Assembly: GCA_018903055.1 (NCBI GenBank)
Contig: JAHIPW010000072.1
Coordinates: forward strand, 1 to 15,692
DNA from: DRGV01 sp018903055 [NCBI: bacterium]
Lineage (GTDB): Bacteria > UBP18 > UBA7526
Length of the DNA stretch: 15,692 nt
Reading direction: 5' to 3'
Shown: piece by piece, positions 1 to 7,100 of the stretch
How the letters are laid out: each line of letters begins with the position of its first letter
How positions within the stretch are numbered: position 1 is the first letter of the stretch
Program-made: the position numbers and the translations under genes
Notes under the pieces: model-generated
What the model was told of the DNA's origin: nothing
The model's database searches: none
Seen by the model: the letters and a program-made list of their open reading frames with translations, nothing else

Positions 1-1
1 C

Positions 2-211
2 AACTACCGACCCCAGTTCTACTTCCGCACCACAGACGTTACCGGAAAGGTCATTCTCCCGGAGGGGGTGGAGATGGTCATGCCCGGGGATAATGCGGAC
101 CTGGAGATAGAACTCATCATCCCCATTGCCTTAGAATCTGAACAGAACTTCGCCATCCGAGAGGGGGGCAAGACAGTAGGTGCTGGGGTAGTGACCGAGA
201 TACTTCAATAA
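2..211 (+). CDS. tuf: Elongation factor Tu, C-terminal end (partial)
   Basis: The last 69 codons of EF-Tu, running in from the left edge and ending at TAA 209-211. The residues are the end of the C-terminal beta-barrel (domain 3), including [13 protein letters not shown], the [11 protein letters not shown] turn and FAIREGG(K)TVGAGVV, which are nearly invariant in bacterial EF-Tu. The protein delivers aminoacyl-tRNA to the ribosome as a GTP complex. It is the first of two tuf genes touched by this window; the other starts at 15399. Because this is a C-terminal piece and the other an N-terminal piece, the copies cannot be compared here. Tuf upstream of rpmG, tRNA-Trp, secE and nusG is a common bacterial order. 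The stop codon is followed at once by a purine-rich inverted repeat. Confidence 0.97.
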   Translation, partial: NYRPQFYFRTTDVTGKVILPEGVEMVMPGDNADLEIELIIPIALESEQNFAIREGGKTVGAGVVTEILQ

Positions 212-215
212 GTGA

Positions 216-293
216 GAAGTAAAAAGTAAAAGAGAGAAGTGTTAGAGAAGTTTTTCATTTACTTCTTAATTTCAACTTCTGACTTTTTACTTC
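216..293. repeat. Purine/pyrimidine inverted repeat filling the tuf-rpmG gap
   Basis: GAAGTAAAAAGT at 216-227 is an exact inverted match to ACTTTTTACTTC at 282-293. The DNA between is purine-rich on the left and pyrimidine-rich on the right, with further short GAAGT/ACTTC matches, so the whole gap can fold into one long imperfect stem. No U-tract follows the stem, so I do not call it an intrinsic terminator. It starts directly after the tuf stop and ends just before the rpmG ribosome binding site. It belongs to the same low-complexity family as the next gap. Confidence 0.6.
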
Positions 294-294
294 C

Positions 295-308
295 GAATGG
301 AGTGAGGT
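295..308 (+). promoter_or_regulatory. Ribosome binding region of rpmG within a recurrent gap-end motif
   Basis: GGAG at 299-302 lies six bases before the rpmG ATG. It sits inside a motif (GAATGGAGTGAGGTAT from 295) that recurs in varied form ahead of the tRNA (564-579), rplK (1582-1603) and rpsL (12113-12134). Confidence 0.55.
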
Positions 309-458
309 ATGCAGGAGACTATTACCTTAGCCTGCACTCTTTGTAAGAGGCGAAACTATACTCTAACAAGGAACAAGAAGACGAATCCAGATAGATTGGA
401 GCTGAAAAAATTCTGTAAGTTCTGCAGAAAACATACCCTGCATAAAGAAATAAAGTAG
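309..458 (+). CDS. rpmG: 50S ribosomal protein bL33
   Basis: A 49-residue protein of the normal bL33 length. It begins [12 protein letters not shown] and has two zinc-ribbon pairs, C9-x2-C12 and C36-x2-C39, so this is the zinc-binding (C+) form of bL33. The basic middle has the family pattern (R)[22 protein letters not shown]. It binds 23S rRNA near the E site of the large subunit. ATG 309 is chosen because it gives the full family N-terminus and has GGAG at 299-302. The stop TAG at 456-458 runs straight into a GAAAGTAG-type purine repeat. Location between tuf and tRNA-Trp/secE is a usual one for this gene. Confidence 0.96.
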   Translation: MQETITLACTLCKRRNYTLTRNKKTNPDRLELKKFCKFCRKHTLHKEIK

Positions 459-578
459 GAAAGTAGAAGAGTAGGAAAGAAGAAAAGTAGGAAAGTGAGC
501 AGGTGAGAAAGTGGGAAAGTGTGATCGTAGGTTATCAGTTTTTACTTTTTACTTGCTACTTCCGAGCGGAGCGAGGAT
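459..578. repeat. Low-complexity purine repeat then pyrimidine tract, rpmG-tRNA gap
   Basis: From the rpmG stop to the tRNA, the gap consists of short repeated words (GTAGGAAAG, GTGAGAAAG, GTGGGAAAG) up to about 522. A pyrimidine-rich part resembling their complement (TTTTTACTTTTTACTTGCTACTTCC) follows. The 19-mer GTGAGAAAGTGGGAAAGTG at 503-521 occurs again, exactly, at 2055-2073 at the end of rplK. The gap ends with CCGAGCGGAGCGAGGATA (562-579), the same end motif as ahead of rpmG, rplK and rpsL. No gene is visible in it. Confidence 0.6.
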
Positions 579-656
579 AGGCCAGTAGCTCCAATTGGTT
601 AGAGCGCCGGTCTCCAAAACCGGATGTTGGGGGTTCGAATCCCTCCTGGCCTGCCA
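579..656 (+). tRNA. trnW: tRNA-Trp (anticodon CCA)
   Basis: A complete cloverleaf. The acceptor stem is AGGCCAG (579-585) with CTGGCCT (646-652), discriminator G653 and an encoded CCA (654-656). The D stem is GCTC/GAGC (588-591, 602-605). The anticodon stem is CCGGT/ACCGG (607-611, 619-623) around loop CTCCAAA, with anticodon CCA at 614-616 reading UGG. The variable loop has five bases. The T arm is GGGGG/CCCTC with loop TTCGAAT and one G-U pair. It lies between rpmG and secE and is probably processed from the operon transcript. Its 3' CCA is followed after two bases by an ACGGAT-type repeat. Confidence 0.97.
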
Positions 657-658
657 TT

Positions 659-708
659 ACACGGATCAGCACGGATAAAAAATACGGATTGGCACGGATT
701 TGTCCGTG
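659..708. repeat. ACGGAT-family interspersed repeat, copy 1
   Basis: ACACGGAT, GCACGGAT, TACGGATT and GCACGGATT occur in succession, then TGTCCGTG as the returning arm. A closely similar sequence is at 15301-15350 in the fusA-tuf gap; the central run is AAAAAA here and TTTTTT there. The remainder of the gap up to secE (709-754) holds AATCAGCG words and GGAG at 745-748, six bases before the secE ATG. It contains no gene that I can support. Confidence 0.6.
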
Positions 709-754
709 ATTATCTATGTCTCAAATCAGCGACAATCAGCGTCTGGAGTAAAAG

Positions 755-940
755 ATGCCCAGAAGGATTGGAAGATTCTTAAAAGAAGTGAGATTAGAGA
801 TGAAAAGGGTGACCTGGCCGAACAGGAGGGAGGTTTCTGGTGCCACCTGGGTGGTCATCGTCACTGTAGTTACTATTGCTCTCTTCATCTGGATTATTGA
901 TACCCTCTTGATGCAATCTTTACATTTAGTACTTAAGTAG
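755..940 (+). CDS. secE: Preprotein translocase subunit SecE
   Basis: A 61-residue protein, the short single-helix SecE typical of most bacteria outside the gamma-proteobacteria. An amphipathic N-terminal part (RFLKEVRLEMKRVTWPNRREV, residues 7-27) carries the family signature around VTWPNR. One membrane helix follows at about residues 30-51 (ATWVVIVTVVTIALFIWII). SecE clamps SecY in the inner-membrane SecYEG channel. The start is set by GGAG at 745-748 and by the normal family length. Its stop TAG (938-940) overlaps the AGGAG that serves nusG, so the two are tightly coupled, as is usual for secE-nusG. Confidence 0.96.
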   Translation: MPRRIGRFLKEVRLEMKRVTWPNRREVSGATWVVIVTVVTIALFIWIIDTLLMQSLHLVLK

Positions 941-951
941 GAGTAGTAGAA

Positions 952-1485
952 ATGGCCAAAGCATGGTATGCCATCCATATCCACAGTGGCTATGATGAGA
1001 ATAAGGTGGGTGAGAATGTAGGGCATCGTTTTAAGAACATGGGTCTAAAAGATAAAATCTCTCAGGTTCTCATCCCTACTCAGCAGATATCCGAGATTAA
1101 GGAGGGCAAGAAGAAAATCTCAACCAAGAAGTTCTTCCCAGGCTATGCCCTGATTGAGATGGAGTTAACGGATGACACCTGGTATGTGGTGAAGAATACT
1201 CCCGGGGTAATGGGATTTGTGGGTGCCGGGACAAAGCCCATCCCCCTAGCCCAAGAAGAGGTAGAGTACATTCTATCTGAGATAAAGCGGGTGGCCAAGA
1301 AGCCCAAGCTCAAGATCATTTTTGAGAAAGGGGAGAGCGTCAGAATCGTTGACGGCCCCTTCACCAATTTCATCGGCATCATTGAGGAGATCTATCCTGA
1401 GAGAGGGACGCTTAAGCTGGAGGTGACCATTTTTGGTCGCACTACTCCTGTGGAATTAAACTTCTTACAGGTGGAGAGGATTTAG
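952..1485 (+). CDS. nusG: Transcription termination/antitermination factor NusG
   Basis: 177 residues, normal NusG length. The N-terminal NGN domain (about 1-115) begins AKAWYAIHIHSGYDENKV and includes KKFFPGYALIEMELTDDTWYVVKNTPGVMGFVG, the hydrophobic face that binds the beta' clamp helices. The C-terminal KOW domain (about 122-177) has FEKGESVRIVDGPFTNFIG and ends in LNFLQVERI. The protein binds RNA polymerase, suppresses pausing, and contacts Rho or ribosomal uS10. Here its main partner is the fused polymerase encoded downstream. The start has AGGAG at 939-943, eight bases upstream. A large stem-loop at 1507-1572 follows the stop. Confidence 0.97.
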   Translation: MAKAWYAIHIHSGYDENKVGENVGHRFKNMGLKDKISQVLIPTQQISEIKEGKKKISTKKFFPGYALIEMELTDDTWYVVKNTPGVMGFVGAGTKPIPLAQEEVEYILSEIKRVAKKPKLKIIFEKGESVRIVDGPFTNFIGIIEEIYPERGTLKLEVTIFGRTTPVELNFLQVERI

Positions 1486-1506
1486 GGAGTGAACAGTAGA
1501 ATAGAA

Positions 1507-1572
1507 GTTAGTTGGATAGTTGGCTGGTTGGTTAGGAAAAATCCTAACAAACCAGCAAGCCAGCAAACTAAC
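1507..1572 (+). repeat. Large imperfect stem-loop in nusG-rplK gap (GGTTAG/CTAACC family)
   Basis: Two 31-nt arms, 1507-1537 and 1542-1572, are inverted copies matching at 25 of 31 positions by hand alignment. They are closed by an AAAA loop at 1538-1541. The ends pair perfectly (GTTAGTT and GGTTAGGA blocks). Each arm is made of short related words (GTTGG, CTGGTTGG on the left; CCAGC, AACAAAC on the right). There is no U-tract behind it. It would form a long RNA duplex between nusG and rplK and could be an RNase III substrate or a read-through/regulatory element. A related structure is at 12025-12102. Confidence 0.8.
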
Positions 1573-1581
1573 AAACTGCCT

Positions 1582-1600
1582 GAGTATAGCGAGGTATAAG
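1582..1600 (+). promoter_or_regulatory. Recurrent gap-end motif supplying the rplK ribosome binding site
   Basis: The stretch 1582-1603 ends in AGCGAGGTATAAGATG. Its GAGG (1591-1594) is six bases before the rplK ATG. The same 22 positions match the rpsL start region (12113-12134) at 20 of 22 bases, including spacing and ATG. Confidence 0.7.
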
Positions 1601-2074
1601 ATGGCCAAGGAGATAAGCGTCAAGATAAAACTCCAGATTCCGGCCGGAGCGGCCAATCCCGCCCCCCCAGTGGGTCCGGCTCTCGGCCAACATGGGGTGA
1701 ATATCATGGAGTTCTGCAAGGCCTTCAATGAAAGGACCAAAAAGGGGGAGGGGATGATCGTCCCGGTGATAATCACAGTCTATAAGGACCGTTCCTTCTC
1801 ATTCATCACCAAGACCCCACCAGCGAGCATCTTGTTAAAGAAGGCCGCAGGACTGGCCAAGGCCTCGGGTACTCCAGGTAAGGAGAAGATTGGGAAGGTA
1901 ACCAAGGCCCAGGTGAGAGAAATCGCTAAGATGAAGATGCCTGACCTGAATGCTTCAGACATAGAGCAGGCAGTAAAAATCGTGGAGGGGACGGCCAGGT
2001 CAATGGGCATTGAGGTAGTAACCGAAATCATTCAGGAAAGCAAAGAAGAAGAAAGTGAGAAAGTGGGAAAGTGA
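1601..2074 (+). CDS. rplK: 50S ribosomal protein uL11
   Basis: 157 residues from ATG 1601, against about 140-145 in the family. The N-terminal domain has [34 protein letters not shown]. The rRNA-binding C-terminal domain runs to [11 protein letters not shown] at about residue 140, where the family normally ends. A 16-17 residue tail, [17 protein letters not shown], follows. The last codons of that tail are the repeat word GTGAGAAAGTGGGAAAGTG (2055-2073), also found in the rpmG-tRNA gap. uL11 forms the GTPase-associated centre with 23S rRNA and is needed for EF-G function. A longer frame opening at 1520 is rejected because it would translate the stem-loop. Confidence 0.96.
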   Translation: MAKEISVKIKLQIPAGAANPAPPVGPALGQHGVNIMEFCKAFNERTKKGEGMIVPVIITVYKDRSFSFITKTPPASILLKKAAGLAKASGTPGKEKIGKVTKAQVREIAKMKMPDLNASDIEQAVKIVEGTARSMGIEVVTEIIQESKEEESEKVGK

Positions 2075-2080
2075 GATAGT

Positions 2081-2794
2081 ATGAAAAGAGGGAAGAAGTA
2101 TAAAGAGGCCTCAGCAAAAATTGAGAAAGAGAAGGCCTACCCACTACCAGAGGCACTCAGTGTAGTCAAGAAATCTGCCCCCGCTAAGTTTGATGAATCG
2201 ATCGATGTCGACATCAGACTGGGAGTGGATCCCAAGGATTCCTCTCAGATGGTCCGGGGAACGGTGGTTCTTCCTCATGGTCGGGGGAAGGAGATAAAAG
2301 TTCTGGTCTTTGCCCGGGGAGAGAAGGAGAAGGAAGCCAAGGAAGAAGGGGCAGACTTCGTAGGGACCATAGAATTGATAGAGAAGATCAAGAAGGGCTG
2401 GCGCGACTTTGATGTGGCCATCGCTACTCCTGATATGATGAAAGAGATCGCCCATCTGGGAAGAATCCTGGGCCCCAAAGGACTAATGCCCAATCCCAAA
2501 TTGGGTACCGTTACCCTTAAGATAGCCCAGGCGGTCAAAGAGGCCAAGGCCGGCAGGGTAGAGTATAAGATGGATAGTTTCGGCATCTTGCATCTTTCCA
2601 TCGGCAAGAGGTCCTTTAAGGAAGAGGATCTTTTGGAGAATATCCGCACTCTCCTGGGGGCGGTGGTTAAGTCCCGCCCGGCCACGGCCAAGGGCCAGTA
2701 TCTGAGGAGGGTCACCCTCTCTTCCACCATGGGGCCAAGCATCAGGATAGATACCCAGGATCTACTAAAAAGATTGACTGGAGAAGGTTTCTAA
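2081..2794 (+). CDS. rplA: 50S ribosomal protein uL1
   Basis: 237 residues, normal length. It carries the family's typical blocks: KFDESIDVDIRLGVDPKDSSQMVRGTVVLPHG, FVG then the long middle domain with ATPDMMKEIAHLGRILGPKGLMPNPKLGTVT, and the closing STMGPSIRIDTQ. uL1 forms the mobile L1 stalk that helps deacylated tRNA leave the E site, and in many bacteria represses its own operon mRNA. The ATG lies six bases after the rplK stop with only a weak purine match ahead, so translation is probably coupled to rplK. Its stop TAA overlaps the rplJ ATG (TAATG, 2792-2796). Confidence 0.97.
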   Translation: MKRGKKYKEASAKIEKEKAYPLPEALSVVKKSAPAKFDESIDVDIRLGVDPKDSSQMVRGTVVLPHGRGKEIKVLVFARGEKEKEAKEEGADFVGTIELIEKIKKGWRDFDVAIATPDMMKEIAHLGRILGPKGLMPNPKLGTVTLKIAQAVKEAKAGRVEYKMDSFGILHLSIGKRSFKEEDLLENIRTLLGAVVKSRPATAKGQYLRRVTLSSTMGPSIRIDTQDLLKRLTGEGF

Positions 2795-3339
2795 TGGCAG
2801 AAGAGAAGAAGCCCCAGAGAATAGCGAAGGAGAGGAAGGTGGAAAGAATAAGGGAGAAGATGCACTCCGCCTCAAGCGTCATCCTGTCCGATTATCGTGG
2901 CTTGGATGTGGAAAAGGTGAGTGATCTACGAAAGAAGTTAAGGGGTGAGGGGATTGAGTATGAGGTAATCAAGAATACCCTTATCCGCCTGGCAGTCAAA
3001 GGGGAGAGATATGAGAAAGGGCTCCTTCCTTACCTGAAGGGTCCCACCGCTATTGCCTTTGGTTATGAGGACCCCCTGAGGGGAGTAAAAATATTAACCA
3101 ACTTTAGTAGGGAGCATGAGGCGCTTTCAGTTAAGGTGGGAATAGTTGAAGGAAAACTCATCGATAGGGAAAGGATTGGAGAGCTTGCTCGCCTCCCTTC
3201 ATATGAGGGGCTCCTTTCCCTGGTCACCCTTGTGATAAAATATCCTCTGCAGGGTCTGATGAACGTCCTCAAAGGAAACATGAGAAATTTAGTTTTTACT
3301 CTTAAAAATATTGGAGCAGTAAAAGAAGGAGGTAGTTGA
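2794..3339 (+). CDS. rplJ: 50S ribosomal protein uL10
   Basis: 181 residues, normal length. Family hallmarks are the start-proximal [26 protein letters not shown], the middle [11 protein letters not shown], and [19 protein letters not shown]. The C-terminal helix that carries bL12 dimers includes [17 protein letters not shown]. uL10 is the base of the L7/L12 stalk. Its ATG overlaps the rplA stop by one base, with GGAGAAGG at about 2778-2785. This leaves no untranslated leader, so the classical L10 leader RNA seen upstream of rplJ in many bacteria is not in its usual place. Confidence 0.96.
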   Translation: MAEEKKPQRIAKERKVERIREKMHSASSVILSDYRGLDVEKVSDLRKKLRGEGIEYEVIKNTLIRLAVKGERYEKGLLPYLKGPTAIAFGYEDPLRGVKILTNFSREHEALSVKVGIVEGKLIDRERIGELARLPSYEGLLSLVTLVIKYPLQGLMNVLKGNMRNLVFTLKNIGAVKEGGS

Positions 3340-3341
3340 TT

Positions 3342-3887
3342 ATGACAGAGAAGAAAGAGGAAAAGAAGGAAAAAGAGGAGATAGTAAAGAAAGAAGAAGT
3401 TAAAGTAGAATCTTCCAAAGAAGAGAAAAAGGAAAAAGAAGATACGCCGAAGAAAGAAGCAAAGCCGGAAGCCCCGAAAGTAGAAAAAGAAGAAAAGGCC
3501 ACCGTAGAGCTCTCCAAGAAAGCGGAAGAGATTATAAAGGGTATCGAATCCTTAAGCGTCTTAGAACTTGCCGATCTTGTCAAGGTCCTGGAGGAGAAGT
3601 TCGGGGTTAGTTCCATAGCACCGGTAGCCATGGCGGTACCAGGCGCAGTCCCTGGGGCACCTCCGGTAGAGGAAAAGACTACTTTCGATGTCATCCTAAA
3701 AGAGGTGGGTCCTCAGAAGATACAGGTTATTAAGGTAGTAAGAAGCCTGACCGAGCTTGGCTTGAAGGAAGCCAAGGCCCTGGTGGATGGGGCTCCCAAA
3801 CCAGTGAAGACCGGGATACCAAAGGAAGAGGCCGAGGAAGTAAAGAAGAAACTGGAAGAGGTAGGAGCTAAGGTAGAACTTAAATAA
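3342..3887 (+). CDS. rplL: 50S ribosomal protein bL12 with long charged N-terminal extension
   Basis: 181 residues against about 120-130 for the family. Residues from about 53 onward are a complete bL12: the dimerisation helices ([35 protein letters not shown]), an Ala/Pro/Val hinge ([16 protein letters not shown]), and the factor-binding domain ([12 protein letters not shown] through [14 protein letters not shown]). The first ~52 residues are almost only Lys, Glu and a few Ala/Pro/Val. ATG 3342 has a perfect AAGGAGGT (3326-3333) eight bases ahead. I see no in-frame ATG, GTG or TTG between it and the core domain, so the extension is part of the gene. A TTG three codons upstream is too close to that Shine-Dalgarno. 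bL12 recruits EF-Tu and EF-G to the ribosome. Confidence 0.95.
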   Translation: MTEKKEEKKEKEEIVKKEEVKVESSKEEKKEKEDTPKKEAKPEAPKVEKEEKATVELSKKAEEIIKGIESLSVLELADLVKVLEEKFGVSSIAPVAMAVPGAVPGAPPVEEKTTFDVILKEVGPQKIQVIKVVRSLTELGLKEAKALVDGAPKPVKTGIPKEEAEEVKKKLEEVGAKVELK

Positions 3888-4155
3888 TTCGACTTTTGCA
3901 AATATGCCTTTTAACGTCTATCAGTTGCGAGGCTCGTTTCGGCTATCGGTGATCGGCAGTCAGCTATAGAAAATGGAAATCGGTTGTTAGAAAACAGAAA
4001 TCGGTAGGGAGAACAGAAAACAGAGAACGGGAAAAAATACTGATTTCAGATTTCCGATTTCCCTACGGTTTTCAAATTTCCGTCAACTGTTTTCGGATTT
4101 CGAATTTAGAATTTGGAGTTTCCCCGATAAAATCGGGGGTAGGGGGTTATTCATA
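3888..4155. repeat. Repeat-rich spacer between rplL and rpoBC
   Basis: 268 bases without a gene. From about 3970 it consists of the words GAAATCGG, AGAAAACAG and ATTTCCGATTTCC, with inverted matches; one pair is GGAAATCGG (3975-3983) with CCGATTTCC (4054-4062). From 4090 it continues as TCGGATTTCGAATTTAG-type words like those before fusA. The first 80 bases show no clear structure; a weak TTGCAA...TATCAG pair at 3896-3924 is not convincing as a promoter. In E. coli this spacer holds an attenuator and an RNase III site that set the ratio of ribosomal to polymerase subunits, and this one could play a similar role (inference). Confidence 0.5.
4122..4138 (+). promoter_or_regulatory. Perfect small hairpin just upstream of the rpoBC ribosome binding site
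   Basis: CCCCGAT (4122-4128), loop AAA, ATCGGGG (4132-4138): a perfect 7-bp stem. It is immediately upstream of the purine run AGGGGG (4141-4146) that should act as the Shine-Dalgarno, and 17 bases before the ATG. There is no U-tract, so it is not a terminator. It could affect initiation on rpoBC or be a dispersed short palindrome. Confidence 0.5.
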
Positions 4156-7100
4156 ATGAAGAAGATGAGCTTTGCCAAAATCCCAGAAGTCTTGGAGATA
4201 CCAAACCTCATTGATATCCAGAAGAAATCCTATGAAGAGTTTTTACAGCCGGGAAAGAGCCCCCTTTCTAGAAAGCCCCAGGGTCTGGAGGCCATCTTTA
4301 ACGAGATCTTCCCCATTAATGCTGCCAAAGGCCTCAGCTCTTTGGAATTCGCAAGCTATAGGTTGGAGGAGCCGAAGTATAATATAAAGGAGTGTCTAGA
4401 TCGAGGCCTAACCTATGACCTACCTCTTAAGGCAACTTTCAGGCTGGTAATAAGAGAAGAAGAGTCAGGCACTGGCGGGCAGCTAAGGGAGATCAAAGAG
4501 GAGGAAGTCTATCTTGGGGAGATACCCCTCATGACTCCACAGGGGACATTCATTATTAACGGTGCCCAGCGGGTGGTAGTAAGCCAGCTCCATCGTTCCC
4601 CGGGGGTGGTTTATGGCTTCTCCATCCATCCCAATGGCAAACACCTCTACTCCTGCCGCATTATCTCCTATAGAGGAGGTTGGCTGGAGTTTGAGCTCGA
4701 TGTCAATGACCTGGTCTATGCCCGGATAGATCGCAAGAGGAAGATCTTAGCCACTACCCTCTTGCGCGCCTTGGGCTACCAGAAGGACGAAGAGATACTA
4801 TCCCTCTTCTATCCCACCAGGGAACTCAATGTAGAAGCACCTCCCAAAATCCTGAAAGTCAAAGGGCCCAGGTTTTCTCGCGCCCTGGGAATGATGGCAA
4901 TAAGGACCATCGGAAATAGGCAGACAGGTGAGAAAATCATAGAGGCGGGGGAGAAAATTACCCAACCTTTAATAGGGAAGATTCAACAGGCGGAGATAAA
5001 GGAGATCGAGGTTACTTCACCCTTAGCCAAGTTGCCCAAGGCCCTGGGTCAGATTTTGGCAAGGGAGGTAATAGATAAAAGGACGGGAGAGATCATCCTT
5101 TCGGCCAACCAGGAGATTACTCCTGCCTCCTTGGATAAAATGGTCAAAGCGGGAATAGAGAAGGTGAGGACCGTAGTCGTCGATAAAGTAATGACCAACC
5201 TGGCCATTAAGTATACCTTAGAGAAGGATTCTGCCACTACAGAGAGGGAGGCCCTGATAGAGATCTACAGAAGACTTAGGCCTGGTGAACCACCTTCAGC
5301 AGAAGGAGCCAAGAGGCTTTTGGAAAGGCTCTTTTTCGATAAGAAAAGGTATGACCTGGCCAAGGTGGGAAGGTATAAGATCAACAAGAAGTTGGGTTTG
5401 AATATTTCCATGAGCCAGAGAGCCCTGACTAAAGAGGATATTGTCGGGACCATCAGATATTTAGTCGACTTAAGGTATGGTAAGGGTTCCATTGATGACA
5501 TCGATCATTTAGGGAATAGAAGGATAAGAAGTGTGGGAGAGCTCTTGAGTAATCAGGTGAGGATCGGTTTCCTCCGGATGGAGAGGGGCATAAGGGAGAG
5601 AATCTCCCTTATGGATGTGAAGAGCGCTATGCCCCACAATCTGATAAATGCCAATCCCCTGGTGGCCTCCATAAGAGATTTCTTCGGTAGGAGTCAGCTC
5701 TCCCAGTTCATGGACCAGACGAATCCCCTGGCCGGGCTTACCCATAAGAGACGCCTGAGCGCCTTAGGCCCCGGAGGATTATCCCGGGAGAGAGCAGGCT
5801 TTGAGGTGCGGGATGTCCATCATACCCACTATGGCAGGATGTGTCCCGTAGAGACCCCAGAGGGCCCGAATATCGGCCTCATCAACTCCCTCGCTACCTA
5901 TGCCAAGGTGAATGAATTTGGCCTCATCGAATCTCCCTATCGCAAGGTGGAGAAGGGAAGGGTGACTGAAAGGATCGAGTACCTCTCTGCAGATAAGGAA
6001 GATGAGTATATCATCGCTCAGGCCAATGCCCGACTTGATAGTAAAGGATATTTCCTGGACGAGCGGGTCTCCAGTCGCCGCCGAGGCGACTTTCCCAAGG
6101 TTACCCCATCCGAAATCGATTACATGGACATCTCACCCAAGCAACTGGTTTCCATCTCTGCTGGTCTGGTACCTTTTCTAGAACATGATGATGCCAATCG
6201 GGCTTTGATGGGTTCCAATATGCAGAGACAGGCGGTTCCTCTTCTGGTTCCCGAAGCCCCCTTAGTGGGAACGGGAATAGAGGAACGGGCGGCTCAGGAC
6301 TCCGGGGCGGTCGTCTCCGCTCAAAGGGGAGGAGTAGTGGAAGAGGTTGACGCAGATAAGATCATCATCCGGATAGAAGAACCTTCTTTCGACCTCGAGA
6401 CCCACGATAGCTACTTTTTAGATAAATTTATTAGATCCAATCAGGATACCTGCATTCACCAGAAGCCGATCGTGAAAGTTGGCCAAAGGGTGAAGAGAGG
6501 GGAAATTATTGCTGATGGTTCGGCAGTAGATAAGGGAGAGCTCGCATTGGGAAGGAATATCCTGGTGGCCTTCATGCCCTGGGAGGGGTATAACTTTGAG
6601 GACGCCATCCTGATAAGTGAAAGGGTGGTGAAGGATGATAAGTTCACTTCCATCCATATCGAGAAGTATGAACTCTTGGCCCGGGATACTAAATTGGGGA
6701 AGGAGGAGATCACCAGGGACATTCCCAACGTGGCAGAAGAGGTCCTGGCCGACCTGGATGAGGAGGGGATTGTGCGTATCGGGGCCACGGTCAGGCCGGG
6801 GGATATCTTGATTGGCAAGGTCACCCCTAAAGGGGAGACCGATCTCTCGGCAGAGGAGAAACTTTTGCGGGCCATATTTGGGGAGAAGGCAGCAGAGGTA
6901 AGGGATGCTTCTTTGCGTTTCCCACCTGGGGACGAGGGGATAGTGGTCGATGTCAAGGTCTTTAGTAGGAAGAAGAGGCCCAAGACCAAGAAGGAAAAAG
7001 AAGCGCAATTTATAGAGTTAGAGAGAATAAGGAGAGAGGCGGAGAGAGAGATAAAAAGATTTTCTCAGGAAGCAAAGAGAGGGATTAAAAGACTGAAGAG

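Noticed and set aside
700-900. Short + strand frame overlapping secE
   Set aside because: It is out of frame with secE, begins in the ACGGAT repeat gap, and has no recognisable features.
1507-1580. Intrinsic terminator after nusG
   Set aside because: A long stem but no U-tract; the downstream sequence is A/C-rich.
1520-1600. N-terminal extension of rplK from an upstream in-frame ATG
   Set aside because: It would translate the stem-loop; the residues are not L11-like, and ATG 1601 has its own GAGG and the canonical MAKE start.
3336-3341. TTG start for rplL two codons upstream of ATG 3342
   Set aside because: It is only two bases from the AAGGAGGT and overlaps the rplJ stop; ATG 3342 has ideal spacing.
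3896-3924. Sigma-70-type promoter TTGCAA-17-TATCAG upstream of rpoBC
   Set aside because: Each hexamer matches only four of six; too weak to call without transcript data.
5686-5766. Rifampicin-resistance substitutions in the beta part
   Set aside because: The key positions (Q517, F518, D520, H530, R533, S535, L537) have the usual sensitive-type residues.
6418-7008. Long reverse-strand open frames opposite the beta coding region
   Set aside because: They lie entirely antisense to strongly conserved coding sequence and have no family resemblance.
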